DNA of 21,185 nucleotides from Nitrospinota bacterium (GCA_029937135.1 JAPYQX010000014.1:1-21185), one strand, 5' to 3'; shown: positions 1 to 7,302, counted from the first letter of the stretch. The notes: generated by a model not told the origin, from the letters alone. Translations and numbers: made by a program.

Positions 1-870
1 TGCAAGCCCTATACATGATGCGAAATCGCAGACCCAGACGCTTTCGTGCTGGCCAAAATGGCGCACACCATCCGGCAGAACTCGGGACATAATAACCGCG
101 ATATCGGCCTTCGCCTCTCGCTGGTCTTCTTTCAGTTTCGCCGCCCACTTCTTACTCCAACCCTTCGTACTTTTACTCTCCCAAAGAATCGATCCACAAA
201 GGATACCGGCAGGAGTTTTCACATCCTGGATACAATCGGCACCACGAATTCCTTTCGGAACTTCCCGGATATCATCATGAATGAAAGCGATCCGAAGATC
301 CTCTTCTAGTACGACCTCTTGGGCTTCGCCTTGGAGTTGCTGACTTCCCTGTTCAAGCCTAACCCGTAAATCGTCAACTCTTTTTTTGAGTACTGCATTC
401 TCTTGTTTCATCTCTTCATCCTTGAGCCGGCTCGCCTCATCCATGTGCTCCGACACTTCTTTCACAATCTTTTTTCTTTCCACAACAAGCGCACGCTCGA
501 ACTCAAGTGGAAAATTTTCTTTCTGTCGCTCAAATTCTCGCTCCTTCTTCAGGAATTCAAGTTCTTTATCTTTAGCATTTCCAAGTTCTTCTTTTTGTTC
601 CCGAACTTGCTCTTGAAGATTTTCAAGCTGAACGCCAACCTTCTTTTCGGCGTCAGAGGCGACCTTATCTTGAACCTCATTAAGGCTTTTTTTGAGATTA
701 TCGCCTGCCTCTTTCTTCACATCCGCGATCCGGTCTTCGGATTTCTTCTTAACGGCGTTAAGTTCTTCAGCGTGTTTCTTTTCTATTTCAGAGCCAATCT
801 GAGCCGCTAGCGCCTCCGTTATCTCAATTTCGGTTCCACATTCAGGACAAGTAATTTCGTTCGTTTTCAT
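1..870 (-). CDS. DUF2130 family protein, C-terminus outside window
   Basis: This open frame runs 290 codons from the ATG at 870 to the left edge without a stop, so the C-terminus is missing. The N-terminus has a CPEC zinc-ribbon half (C8, C11). Residues about 25-185 are charged and heptad-like (Glu/Lys/Gln-rich), which predicts a long coiled coil. Residues about 185-290 match the conserved DUF2130 core, with a GADCI segment (D212), a WESKS segment (E231, K233) and a KEDQREAKADIAV segment (Q250). The D...ExK...Q order resembles a PD-(D/E)XK nuclease fold; that is my inference, and the molecular function of the family is not established. A GGGAGA ribosome site (878-883) precedes the ATG by 7 bases. 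The gene is AT-richer than the metabolic genes to its right and lies next to a transposase relic, so it may have been acquired horizontally. Confidence 0.85.
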   Translation of the reverse strand, partial: MKTNEITCPECGTEIEITEALAAQIGSEIEKKHAEELNAVKKKSEDRIADVKKEAGDNLKKSLNEVQDKVASDAEKKVGVQLENLQEQVREQKEELGNAKDKELEFLKKEREFERQKENFPLEFERALVVERKKIVKEVSEHMDEASRLKDEEMKQENAVLKKRVDDLRVRLEQGSQQLQGEAQEVVLEEDLRIAFIHDDIREVPKGIRGADCIQDVKTPAGILCGSILWESKSTKGWSKKWAAKLKEDQREAKADIAVIMSRVLPDGVRHFGQHESVWVCDFASCIGLA

Positions 871-911
871 TTATTTTTCTCCCGAACGTGCATGTTGACT
901 AAATGTCTTTT

Positions 912-929
912 TCGTATCTTCTGATACGA
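912..929. promoter_or_regulatory. 18-bp palindrome in the DUF2130 leader
   Basis: TCGTATC and GATACGA form a perfect 7-bp inverted repeat around a 4-base centre. It lies 42-59 bases upstream of the DUF2130 start. On the minus strand it would be either an mRNA hairpin in the leader or an operator. It is not followed by a T-run on the minus strand, so it does not look like a terminator for that direction. No specific regulator is implied. Confidence 0.35.
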
Positions 930-941
930 GCAAGATTTTGT

Positions 942-1116
942 TCATAATATAACCTTCTTGCGTGACGATGGAACGAACCTTTCCACCGTGTCAGTCGGGC
1001 GCTTGCCCATGTTTTGATACATCCTAGTGGGGGCGCTCCGTGTTGTAGAAGCGAAAGTATTTATCCAGTTCCTTCTGGAGCTTGTCCAACGAATCGCAGA
1101 ACTTCGCCCAGAAGGC
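942..1116 (-). pseudogene. Transposase C-terminal relic (DDE integrase core, IS481/IS3 type)
   Basis: Read on the minus strand, 1116-1027 encodes a segment ending FYNTERPH, the classic end of the rve/DDE integrase core just after the catalytic Glu region. A preceding segment, SLDKLQKELDKYF, fits the same family. A TAG at 1024-1026 then replaces the expected HQG glutamine. After a one-base frame change the sequence resumes as YQNMGKRPTDTVERF, also typical of these transposases, and ends at a TGA at 942-944. Everything upstream of about 1116, including the DDE residues and both terminal repeats, is missing or unrecognisable. It is therefore a dead fragment. The family assignment (IS481 or a related IS3-like group) is less certain than its being a transposase. 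Confidence 0.65.
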
Positions 1117-1380
1117 CCCCCGACCGCTCACCGATGAGATTCGAGGCTTTCCACCCCAACCCCCCGACCCGGCCGCCTGGCGCACGGCCTCGGCCACCCG
1201 ACCCGCCACCGACCGTTCCAGCGGATGGGGGATCACTTCGCCCGCCGGGTCCAGCCCGGCCGGAGGTCCGGCGGAGCCTTGAGAATCAAGATTACGGGGC
1301 CGCGATTATTATCTATAATGAAACCCTCGGAGCGAAGCGAAAAATAACGAATCGAAAAAGGAAACGAGGGAGGAAACGCC
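1117..1380. other. Intergenic, GC-rich, promoter candidate only
   Basis: No gene is recognisable between the transposase relic and the hydrolase start. The part up to about 1280 is proline/arginine-codon-like GC-rich sequence open in several frames, with no family resemblance. A TATAAT box lies near the right end. CCCTCG (1324-1329) and CGAGGG (1365-1370) are complementary, so the hydrolase leader could pair close to its own ribosome site. Confidence 0.4.
1291..1319 (+). promoter_or_regulatory. Candidate sigma70-type promoter for the hydrolase gene
   Basis: A perfect TATAAT lies at 1314-1319, about 60 bases upstream of the ATG at 1381. The hexamer 17 bases further up, ATTACG (1291-1296), is a poor match to TTGACA. 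The call therefore rests on the -10 box and its location. Confidence 0.35.
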
Positions 1381-2346
1381 ATGACCATCCTTCAGGCACG
1401 GCCCCGGGAAGTGGAGATCGACCTTGGCCGCACGGCGGTTGTCGTCGTTGACATGCAAAACGCCTACGCCAAAAAGGGCGGGATGCTGGACCTCGTGAGC
1501 GGGAGCGGCTTCGATGAGGCGAGGGTGAAACCCGTCATCGAGGCGAACGCACGCCTGCTGCCGGTTGCGCGGGCGGCGGGGGTGAAAGTCGTCTATCTCC
1601 AGTTCGGCTACCGGCCCGGCCTCGGCAACGCGGGGGGGGCCATGTCGCCCAACCGGATGAGGCACATGGCGGTGAAAATGATCAGCGAGCGGCCCGAGGT
1701 GGGCGACAAGCTCATCGTCGAGGACACCTGGGGCTGGCGGATCATCGACGAGCTCACCCCCGAGGCCGGCGATATCGTCGTCAAGAAATCCCGCTTCAGC
1801 GGATTCGCGGGCACGGATCTCGAAAATATTCTACTGTGGATGGATGTGCGCCACCTGCTTTTTACCGGGGTGGCGACGAACGTCTGCGTCGATAGCACGG
1901 CGAGAGAGGCCTATTTTCGGGAGTTCTGGCCCATCCTCGTCGAGGACGCGATGGACCACACCGGGCCCGATTTCACGCGCCAGGCCACCATCTGGAATTT
2001 CGAGACCAAGTTCGGATGGGTGACCGACACCGCCGCGGTGATGGATATGCTCGAGCGCTCCCAGGGCTACCCGGCCCGGGTGCTTCCGCACTGGGTGCGT
2101 CCGGCCGTTCTCCACAGGAGCCACCCGGCCCGGTGGGCTTCAGGCCCCTTTGATCTTTTTGTAGGCCACCGGAATCAGGGCGAGCAGGGCGAGGCCGATC
2201 ATCGCGGCGATGATCTGGGGGGTCAGAATACCCGTCAGAGAGAACGCCTCGCCGCTGTCGAAGATACTGCCCAACCCGGCTCCGACCGAGGCGAAGACGG
2301 TGGTCCCTGGAATAATTCCGAAGAAGGTGCCGATAATGTAGGTTGA
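1381..2346 (+). CDS. Isochorismatase-fold cysteine hydrolase (RutB-like)
   Basis: This is a cysteine hydrolase of the isochorismatase superfamily, which hydrolyses amides or ureido groups in the cytoplasm. The expected triad is visible: D24 in VVVVDMQN, K136 in VVKKSRFSGF, and C169 in GVATNVCVDST with the conserved Gly-Val cis-peptide site before it. The RFSGF, TNVCV and VEDA stretches resemble ureidoacrylate amidohydrolase RutB more than nicotinamidase. No other rut genes are nearby, so the substrate is open. GGGAGG (1368-1373) gives a good ribosome site. Family similarity ends near residue 225 (about base 2055), but the frame stays open to 2346. The last 207 bases run antisense through the end of the neighbouring VTT gene. 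The extra ~95 residues are low-complexity and Gly/Glu/Arg-rich, and look like read-through after loss of the native stop. Confidence 0.85.
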   Translation: MTILQARPREVEIDLGRTAVVVVDMQNAYAKKGGMLDLVSGSGFDEARVKPVIEANARLLPVARAAGVKVVYLQFGYRPGLGNAGGAMSPNRMRHMAVKMISERPEVGDKLIVEDTWGWRIIDELTPEAGDIVVKKSRFSGFAGTDLENILLWMDVRHLLFTGVATNVCVDSTAREAYFREFWPILVEDAMDHTGPDFTRQATIWNFETKFGWVTDTAAVMDMLERSQGYPARVLPHWVRPAVLHRSHPARWASGPFDLFVGHRNQGEQGEADHRGDDLGGQNTRQRERLAAVEDTAQPGSDRGEDGGPWNNSEEGADNVG

Positions 2347-2841
2347 GAGCCTGACGCCGAGAAAGGCGGGGACCAGGTTCACGACGAAAAACGGAAAAAG
2401 GGGCACCAGCCGCAGGACCAGCAGATAGACCAGCGCGTTTTTCCCGAAACCCTCCTCCATCCTTTTCAGCCAGGGCACGGCCCGCTCGCGCAGGATTTCG
2501 CCCAGCGAGGATTTCGCGATCATGAAAAGCGCGGCCGCCCCCGCCGTCGCCCCGATGAGGATATAGAGCGTTCCCCAGAGGGCGCCGAACAAAAAGCCGC
2601 CCGTGATGCTCAACACCGCCCCTCCGGGAATCGAGAGAGCGATCACAACCGCGTAGACGGCGATATAGGCCGCCGCCGCCACGAGGCCCCAGGCATCGAC
2701 CCAGGCGAGGAAGAGGTGGCGGTTCTCCCGGAGCGCGGAAATACTCAGATACTGTTCAAGACCGAGCGCGAAAAACGCAACAAACCCCGCCGCGAGGATC
2801 GCCAGCGGCGCCAATCGCTTCGCGGTGAGCGCGCTTCCCAT
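2140..2841 (-). CDS. TVP38/TMEM64 (VTT domain) inner-membrane protein
   Basis: This is a 233-residue membrane protein with about five or six hydrophobic segments. The VTT (SNARE-associated, DedA-related) core spans about residues 60-195. Visible family hallmarks are the glycine-rich GGAVLSITGGFLFG block (about 73-86), the RLVPLFPFFVVNLVPAFLGV block (about 144-163) and the PGTTVFASVGAGLG block (about 178-191). Bacterial members are linked to membrane lipid or small-molecule handling, but a precise role is not established. I chose the ATG at 2841: a GGGAG motif lies just upstream in the tail of the preceding gene, and an in-frame upstream ATG would extend the protein into that gene. It follows the upstream membrane-protein gene by 7 bases, so they are likely co-transcribed. 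Its 3' end overlaps the convergent hydrolase frame. Confidence 0.85.
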   Translation of the reverse strand: MGSALTAKRLAPLAILAAGFVAFFALGLEQYLSISALRENRHLFLAWVDAWGLVAAAAYIAVYAVVIALSIPGGAVLSITGGFLFGALWGTLYILIGATAGAAALFMIAKSSLGEILRERAVPWLKRMEEGFGKNALVYLLVLRLVPLFPFFVVNLVPAFLGVRLSTYIIGTFFGIIPGTTVFASVGAGLGSIFDSGEAFSLTGILTPQIIAAMIGLALLALIPVAYKKIKGA

Positions 2842-2848
2842 CTTTCGT

Positions 2849-3385
2849 CTATTCTCCCGCGCCTTCGGACAGATCGGCAGCTTTGAGCCGGTTGTCATCC
2901 TCGGTCCGGTTGTTAGCCTCGCCGTATAAAAAAGCCGAGCCGGTGTCTATTGCCCAGATGACGGTGAAGAAGATCAGATGATTCCAGAAGGGGTGGCCCT
3001 CGGCCGGGTTCAGCGGCCAGAGTTTCGCGGGGAAACCCTTGCCCACGAGGAGGGCGATGGTGATCTGAATGGCGGGCGCGGCGATGAGGGTCGTGACCCA
3101 GCCCAGCGCGAGCGCCAGGGCAAAGGCCAGCGTGCGGTTGCGGGTAAACTCTCGCGGCAGGAGAAACCGGACGATGAGGGCGAAAAGAAAGGCATACGAG
3201 AGGCTCACCCACAGGTGGACGCCCCAGCCGGCCCAAGCGGGAGAAAGGGCATAGCCCCCCTGCCGGACGACTTGGGCTCCGATGAACGCCGAGATTGTCG
3301 CGCCCTGGAAAATCATCTGGTAGGACCAAAACAGGAGAGCGCCGGCGGCGCCCCCGCCGATACCCGTGGTCAAGACTCTTTTCAT
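2849..3385 (-). CDS. Hypothetical four-helix membrane protein
   Basis: I do not recognise a family. The 178-residue product has hydrophobic segments at about 5-25, 58-75, 87-113 and 135-153. It has a glycine-rich start (TTGIGGGAAGALLFW), a basic loop (PREFTRNR) and a soluble acidic tail of about 25 residues. The first segment resembles a glycine-zipper helix. The ATG at 3385 is preceded by GGGAG, and this start removes a non-hydrophobic extension available from an earlier in-frame ATG. It is the first gene of a two-gene unit with the VTT protein, so it may be a partner of that membrane protein. The stop TAG at 2849-2851 is 7 bases from the VTT start. Confidence 0.7.
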   Translation of the reverse strand: MKRVLTTGIGGGAAGALLFWSYQMIFQGATISAFIGAQVVRQGGYALSPAWAGWGVHLWVSLSYAFLFALIVRFLLPREFTRNRTLAFALALALGWVTTLIAAPAIQITIALLVGKGFPAKLWPLNPAEGHPFWNHLIFFTVIWAIDTGSAFLYGEANNRTEDDNRLKAADLSEGAGE

Positions 3386-3653
3386 CACCGCTCCCGATAT
3401 GGACAAAGACCTCTGCGTTGCCAATCTGACGGCCCGCTTCAATCATCCTAACAATGGACGGGCGATTTCATTTTCAGGTTTCAGGCCCGAAATTCTGCCC
3501 GGCGGCTTCGGTCATTGTAACCTTTTGAATATACAGATATTATCCAGATAATAAAATTACCGTAAAGATACGCCGGGCGCGGGAAAAAAGGGGCCATCCG
3601 CATTATAATTCCCTCCGTCGTTTCTTTTATTCCTTTTATCCGGAGTAATTTTC

Positions 3654-4015
3654 ATGGCCCATATCTCCCAGTACGTCCAGGGCGTCGCCGGCGGCGAGCG
3701 GGCGAAACACATGACCATCCAGCGCCCCGAGGGCCTGATCCGCCTCGACAGCGGAACCCCCAACTTCCCCACCCCAGCTCACATCCGCCAGGCCGCCAAG
3801 GACGCCCTCGACGAGGACCTCACCTTCTACGCCCCCGGCTACGGCGACCCCGAGTTCCTCCGGGCCGTCTGTGAATGGGTCCGCCGGGAATCGGGCTCCG
3901 AATACACCCCGGACGATGTTTTCGCCACCAACGGCGCCAGCTCGGGCATCTACACCGCGATGAGATCGAACGCGGGATGAACATCGTTAGTGAAGTTTTC
4001 AGGCAGCTGGGCTGA
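3654..4015 (+). pseudogene. PLP aminotransferase class I/II, internal deletion
   Basis: The first ~100 codons are a normal start of a fold-type I class I/II aminotransferase. They include an RLDSGTPNFPTPAHIRQAA segment (substrate-proximal loop), FYAPGYGDPEFLRA (the usual Y.x.GxxxLR region) and the GASSGIYTA turn that precedes the PLP-binding domain. The sequence then jumps. The original frame gives RSNAG and a stop at 3978-3980. The alternate frame from about 3959 reads DEIERGMNIVSEVFRQLG and stops at 4013-4015, which resembles the C-terminus of such enzymes. The middle ~260 codons, with the PLP lysine and the Asp/Tyr/Arg ligands, are gone. A GGAG ribosome site (3642-3645) survives upstream. 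The C-terminal match is inferred from family knowledge only. Confidence 0.75.
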
Positions 4016-4088
4016 GCCCCGGGACCGATCGAGACATCGATCGGAAACCCAAGAAGATTCGATCACAAACCAGCCAACGGAGGGCGAC

Positions 4089-5456
4089 ATGCCGAAATCC
4101 ACCACCTCGGGCCTCGAGGACAGCTACACCGAAGCCCTGCCCGCGAGCCGCGCGCTTTTCGAGCGCGCCCGGAAAATCTTTCCGGACGGCGTCACCCACG
4201 ACAGCCGCCGGATGCGGCCATTTCCAATTTATGTCGAGCGGGCCGAGGGCGCCCTCAAATGGGACGCCGACGGAAACCGCTACATCGACTACTGGATGGG
4301 CCACGGCGCCCTCCTCTTCGGCCACAATCCGCCTCACGTCCGCGACGCCGTCCGCGATCAGATCATGCGCGGCACCCACTACGGCGCCTCCCACGCCGCC
4401 GAGGTCGAATGGGGTGAATGGATCTGCCGCCTCGTACCCTGCGCCGAGCGCCTCCGCTTCACCGGCACCGGCACCGAGGCCACCCACATGGCGCTGCGCC
4501 TCGCGCGGGCCTTCACCGGGCGTGTGCGCGTGGTGAAGTTCGCCGGCCACTTCCACGGCTGGCACGAGGGCGTCGAAATCGGCGTGCGCGCGCCCTACAC
4601 CGCCGAGGCCGAGGCAGGCCAGCTTGCCGAGGTTGTCGATGCGGTGGAGGTGTGCCCGCTGAACGATCTGGGGGCGGTGCGCTCGGCCCTCGCAGGGGGG
4701 GATATCGCCGCGCTCATCATGGAGCCCACGGGCCCCCACTTCGGGACCGTGCCGCTCACTCCGGGTTTTTTGGAGGGCCTTCGCGAGGAGACGAGAAAGG
4801 CGGGGACGCTCCTCATCTTCGACGAGGTGGTCACCGGCTTCAGGGTCGCCCCCGGCGGGGCGCAGGCCCACTCCGGCGTCACCCCCGACCTTGCCACCTT
4901 CGCCAAAATCCTCGCCGGCGGGCTCCCCGGCGGGGCCGTCGCCGGGCGGGAGGATGTCATGCGCCACCTCGAAACCAAGGCCACCCTCGAGGAGACCCAC
5001 CGCACGAAAATCCCCCATCACGGCACTTTTAACGCAAACCCACTATCCGCCGCCGCGGGCTGCGCCATGCTCGAATCAATCGCCGACGGCGAGGCGATTC
5101 GCGCTGCGAACGATGCGGCGGCCGCGCTTCGCCGGGGGATGAACGAAATTCTGGCCAGCGAAAAAATTTCGTGGAAGGTTTACGGCGATCACAGCGACTG
5201 GAAAATTTTCTACAACGCAGCCTCCCCGCCCTCGGGCGGCGAGGACCAATCGGTCGCGGACGTTCCCTGGAAACGGTTGAACGCGAGGCACCCCGAGAAA
5301 AGCCGCGCGCTCCGGCAGGCCGTCATCCTCCACGGCATCGACTTCAACGGCGACCGCGCCCTGGTCTCGACCGCGCACACCCCCGATATCATCGCGGAAA
5401 CGCTCGCCGGATTCGCCTCGGCGGTGGGGATGCTGAAAAAAGAGGGGGTTGCCTAG
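4089..5456 (+). CDS. Glutamate-1-semialdehyde aminomutase-like class III aminotransferase
   Basis: This is a 455-residue fold-type I PLP enzyme of aminotransferase class III, the glutamate-1-semialdehyde 2,1-aminomutase-like branch. Visible elements, in order, are WDADGNRYIDYWMGHGA, the PLP-phosphate loop FTGTGTEATHMALRLAR, the FAGHFHGWHEG cofactor-stacking region, FDEVVTGFR with D245 (the PLP pyridine-N ligand), FAKILAGGLPGG with K273 (the Schiff-base lysine), and HGTFNANPLSAAAG. The length is in the family range. The ATG at 4089 follows GGAGG by 4 bases; an upstream in-frame ATG at 3990 would add unrelated sequence from the broken aminotransferase. No heme or tetrapyrrole genes are nearby. 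A catabolic transaminase or aminomutase is therefore more likely than HemL, but the sequence alone does not settle it. A paralogue sits at 17705-19042. Confidence 0.9.
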   Translation: MPKSTTSGLEDSYTEALPASRALFERARKIFPDGVTHDSRRMRPFPIYVERAEGALKWDADGNRYIDYWMGHGALLFGHNPPHVRDAVRDQIMRGTHYGASHAAEVEWGEWICRLVPCAERLRFTGTGTEATHMALRLARAFTGRVRVVKFAGHFHGWHEGVEIGVRAPYTAEAEAGQLAEVVDAVEVCPLNDLGAVRSALAGGDIAALIMEPTGPHFGTVPLTPGFLEGLREETRKAGTLLIFDEVVTGFRVAPGGAQAHSGVTPDLATFAKILAGGLPGGAVAGREDVMRHLETKATLEETHRTKIPHHGTFNANPLSAAAGCAMLESIADGEAIRAANDAAAALRRGMNEILASEKISWKVYGDHSDWKIFYNAASPPSGGEDQSVADVPWKRLNARHPEKSRALRQAVILHGIDFNGDRALVSTAHTPDIIAETLAGFASAVGMLKKEGVA

Positions 5457-5687
5457 AGGGCGCCGCTTTGTTGGAAATCGCCTGAGCGTTTTCCACCATA
5501 ACAATGCCGGAATCGTCGGGATGATATCAAATCGCCGACTATTTCATTATTTTCAACTCTTGCCCCCCCGGCAGTTAAAATCCCGGAAAACAATTTTGTC
5601 AATATTTCTTGTACCCTGTGGCCGGAATTGCGGGTTGTAAGAATGCTTGCTTTCAATTTGAAAATTCTTTGGTCTTTGGTGATGTGG

Positions 5688-5909
5688 ATGAAAAGAAAAA
5701 TATTTTCGAGGGAATGGGCCCGATTTGCCGGCTCGAGCCGGTTTCGGGAATCCCCGTGGCGGGATGAACGCGGGCAATCCATGGTGGAATACGCCCTGAT
5801 CATCGGACTCATTGCGGTTGTCCTCGTTGCCGCGCTTACGGCGCTGACCGGAAGCGCGGGCGTGGGAGGCCTGGTCGATACAATCGCTCAACTGACGGGC
5901 GCGCTGTAA
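5688..5909 (+). CDS. Flp/class IVb prepilin-like protein
   Basis: A small secreted pilin subunit is predicted. After a basic leader the sequence reads ERG, then QSMVEYALIIGLIAVVLVAA. This is the class IVb prepilin signature: a glycine before the cut, Glu at +5 and Tyr at +6 of the mature protein, then one long hydrophobic helix. The mature peptide would be about 44 residues, typical of Flp. The start is uncertain. I use ATG 5688 (29-residue leader); ATGs at 5682 and 5643 and a TTG at 5628 are also in frame, and no ribosome site is strong. No tad/cpa secretion ATPase, prepilin peptidase or TadE genes are in the window. The pilin is therefore an orphan here and needs a Tad system elsewhere to be assembled. 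Confidence 0.7.
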   Translation: MKRKIFSREWARFAGSSRFRESPWRDERGQSMVEYALIIGLIAVVLVAALTALTGSAGVGGLVDTIAQLTGAL

Positions 5910-6013
5910 CCGACCGGGATGCGTCGATCCAGATGCTGAAAAGGGAAGATTGCCCGAGGGTTTTCGCCGTAGCGCTGCCGGAAATTACCGACAGACCGAT
6001 CATGAGGTCATCA

Positions 6014-6788
6014 ATGAGCCCTATACCTGAAAACTTGGAATTATTGCAAGAAGGGGAGAAATTTATTAGGACGAAGTCTTTAGAAGCGATTGAAGCGGAT
6101 GAAGACCTATCAAGACACGTAGCTCTCACCGAAAAAGCGATGAACGTCTTAAACGTTTTATCGACGAACCCTCCTTCCCAAGAAGATGAAGATGCGAAAG
6201 CCGTTCGGCTCCTCGGAATGCGTTTGTTTAACGGCTGCGCGGCCGCATTCCAACTCATTGTAACCGGCTACTATCAAAATACCGCGATGATATTGCGGGA
6301 TCTTCTTGAGACAGCATTCCTATTAGGATTTTTTGGACTCGACCGCACTAGAGTGTTGGAATGGCGAATTGCTGACGAAACCACTCGAAAAAAAATATTT
6401 TCTCCGTTCAAAATTCGGATTGCGCTCGACGAAAAAGATGGCTTCACTGAAAAAAAAACGCGCGGAATCCTATAAAATCCTTAGCGAACTAGCCTCTCAC
6501 CCGATATACGAGGGACTTCGGATGCTTGCTCCCAAGGGATTGGAGCATCATTGCGGCCCGTTCTTCGACCTATACACTTTGAAGCCCCTGATCGAGGAAT
6601 TGGTGAAACTCTCCATCCAAGCCGGGACAAATTACAATCTTCTGATCGAGAATGAAACGAAAGAAATAATGGCGGCTAAGGTTTACTTCTTGGAGGCTGG
6701 CGGAGAGTGGTTCGAGCGCTACTATGGCCGTCCTTTCGATCGAACGGAAATTGAAGAAATAAAGGCACTGCTCGCTCAGTTGGAATAA
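6014..6788 (+). pseudogene. Frameshifted gene of unknown function (helical, DUF5677-like core)
   Basis: Two overlapping frames form one protein of about 258 residues. The first runs from ATG 6014 to a run of nine A (6450-6458) and terminates at 6475. The second continues in the +1 frame with RAESYKILSELASHPIYEGL to the TAA at 6788. Removing one A joins them seamlessly. The N-terminal half contains FNGCAAAFQLIVTGYYQNTAMILRDLLETAFLL, a helical arrangement like that of DUF5677-type proteins; this assignment is tentative. The start at 6014 has GAGG 7 bases upstream. Base composition is AT-richer than in the flanking metabolic genes. It could be an inactivated gene, a phase-variable or slippage-tolerant gene, or an assembly error in the homopolymer. 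Confidence 0.6.
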
Positions 6789-6814
6789 AGGCAGACAAAT
6801 ACAATCCTTACAAC

Positions 6815-6904
6815 TTACTTCTTCCCGGCGAGCCAGCGGCTCCGCGCTTCCATGAAGGCGTCCACACGCGTGGGGATGCGCACGGTCCCTTCACCGGAAG
6901 CCCT
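6815..6904 (-). pseudogene. 3'-end relic of a threonine-synthase-like gene
   Basis: The minus strand encodes TVRIPTRVDAFMEARSRW followed by LAGKK and a TAA at 6815-6817. The intact gene at 7465-8718 ends TVRIPARVDAFLEAREKW followed by LAGKK, so 19 of the last 23 residues are identical. Upstream, ASGEG parallels the TGEALGQ of the intact copy, then a TGA interrupts and similarity is lost. Only the terminal ~30 codons remain. It is a decayed second copy, probably from a tandem duplication or a homologous gene lost from this spot. Confidence 0.75.
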
Positions 6905-7107
6905 CCGTCATTCACCCCGGAAAGATCCGCCGGGAAAGGGCGAGCAGGCCGAAATTTGAAAAAGGGAGCGCGCGGCCGCATAATCCCGGTTCCAGCGGAT
7001 GGGAAGATGAAAGTTTCCTTACGTGTACGCTTTTTTATGGAGCAGTCATGACTCGGTGGATCAATGCGTTTTTGATACTTCTGTGGATCGGAGGGAGGGA
7101 GAAAAGA
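6905..7107. other. Intergenic, no recognised gene
   Basis: Nothing coding is recognisable between the relic and the small membrane protein start. The sequence holds a NotI-like GCGGCCGC at about 6973 and, just before 7048, a GGAG motif preceding an alternative ATG for the small membrane protein. No convincing promoter or hairpin was seen. Confidence 0.4.
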
Positions 7108-7302
7108 ATGTTTCCATTGGTGGGAGCCATCGAGTTGGCAGGCATATTGCTTTTAAGCGCGATAATCATTTTCCCTTTCTGGAAGATATTCCGAAAGGCC
7201 GGGTTGCCCGCATGGCTCAGCCTGTTGACGCTTATTCCCATCGTTGATCTGGCCGTGCTGTACTACGTGGGCCTCGCGAAGTGGCCGGCCCGGCAAAAGT
7301 AA
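7108..7302 (+). CDS. Small hydrophobic membrane protein (two helices)
   Basis: The 64-residue product starts MFPLVGAIELAGILLLSAIII and continues with PFWKIFRKAGLPAW, a turn, then LLTLIPIVDLAVLYYVGLAKWP. The FWKIFxKAGxPxWxxLLxLIPxV pattern is common in small bacterial membrane proteins of unknown role. The ATG at 7108 has a very strong purine-rich ribosome site (GGAGGGAGGGAG, 7090-7101). An in-frame ATG at 7048, also with GGAG upstream, would add 20 partly hydrophobic residues, so the start is not certain. It converges on the threonine-synthase-like gene across a hairpin-rich gap. Confidence 0.6.
   Translation: MFPLVGAIELAGILLLSAIIIFPFWKIFRKAGLPAWLSLLTLIPIVDLAVLYYVGLAKWPARQK

Noticed and set aside
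403..810. Plus-strand frame rich in Phe/Leu opposite the DUF2130 coiled coil
   Set aside because: Antisense of Glu/Lys codons gives Phe/Leu, so the apparent membrane-like sequence is an artefact.
3999..5021. Long minus-strand open frame (340 codons) opposite the first aminomutase-like gene
   Set aside because: It is antisense to strongly conserved PLP-enzyme motifs, is rich in Gly/Arg/Ala/His with no family resemblance, and is a usual by-product of GC-rich third codon positions.
4089..5456. Naming the product HemL
   Set aside because: The fold and cofactor motifs fit, but two paralogues exist, no tetrapyrrole context is present, and class III relatives with other substrates look the same at this level.
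5457..5687. Sigma54-type or sigma70-type promoter before the pilin gene
   Set aside because: TTGG and TTGTCA motifs are present, but no partner element lies at the right spacing.
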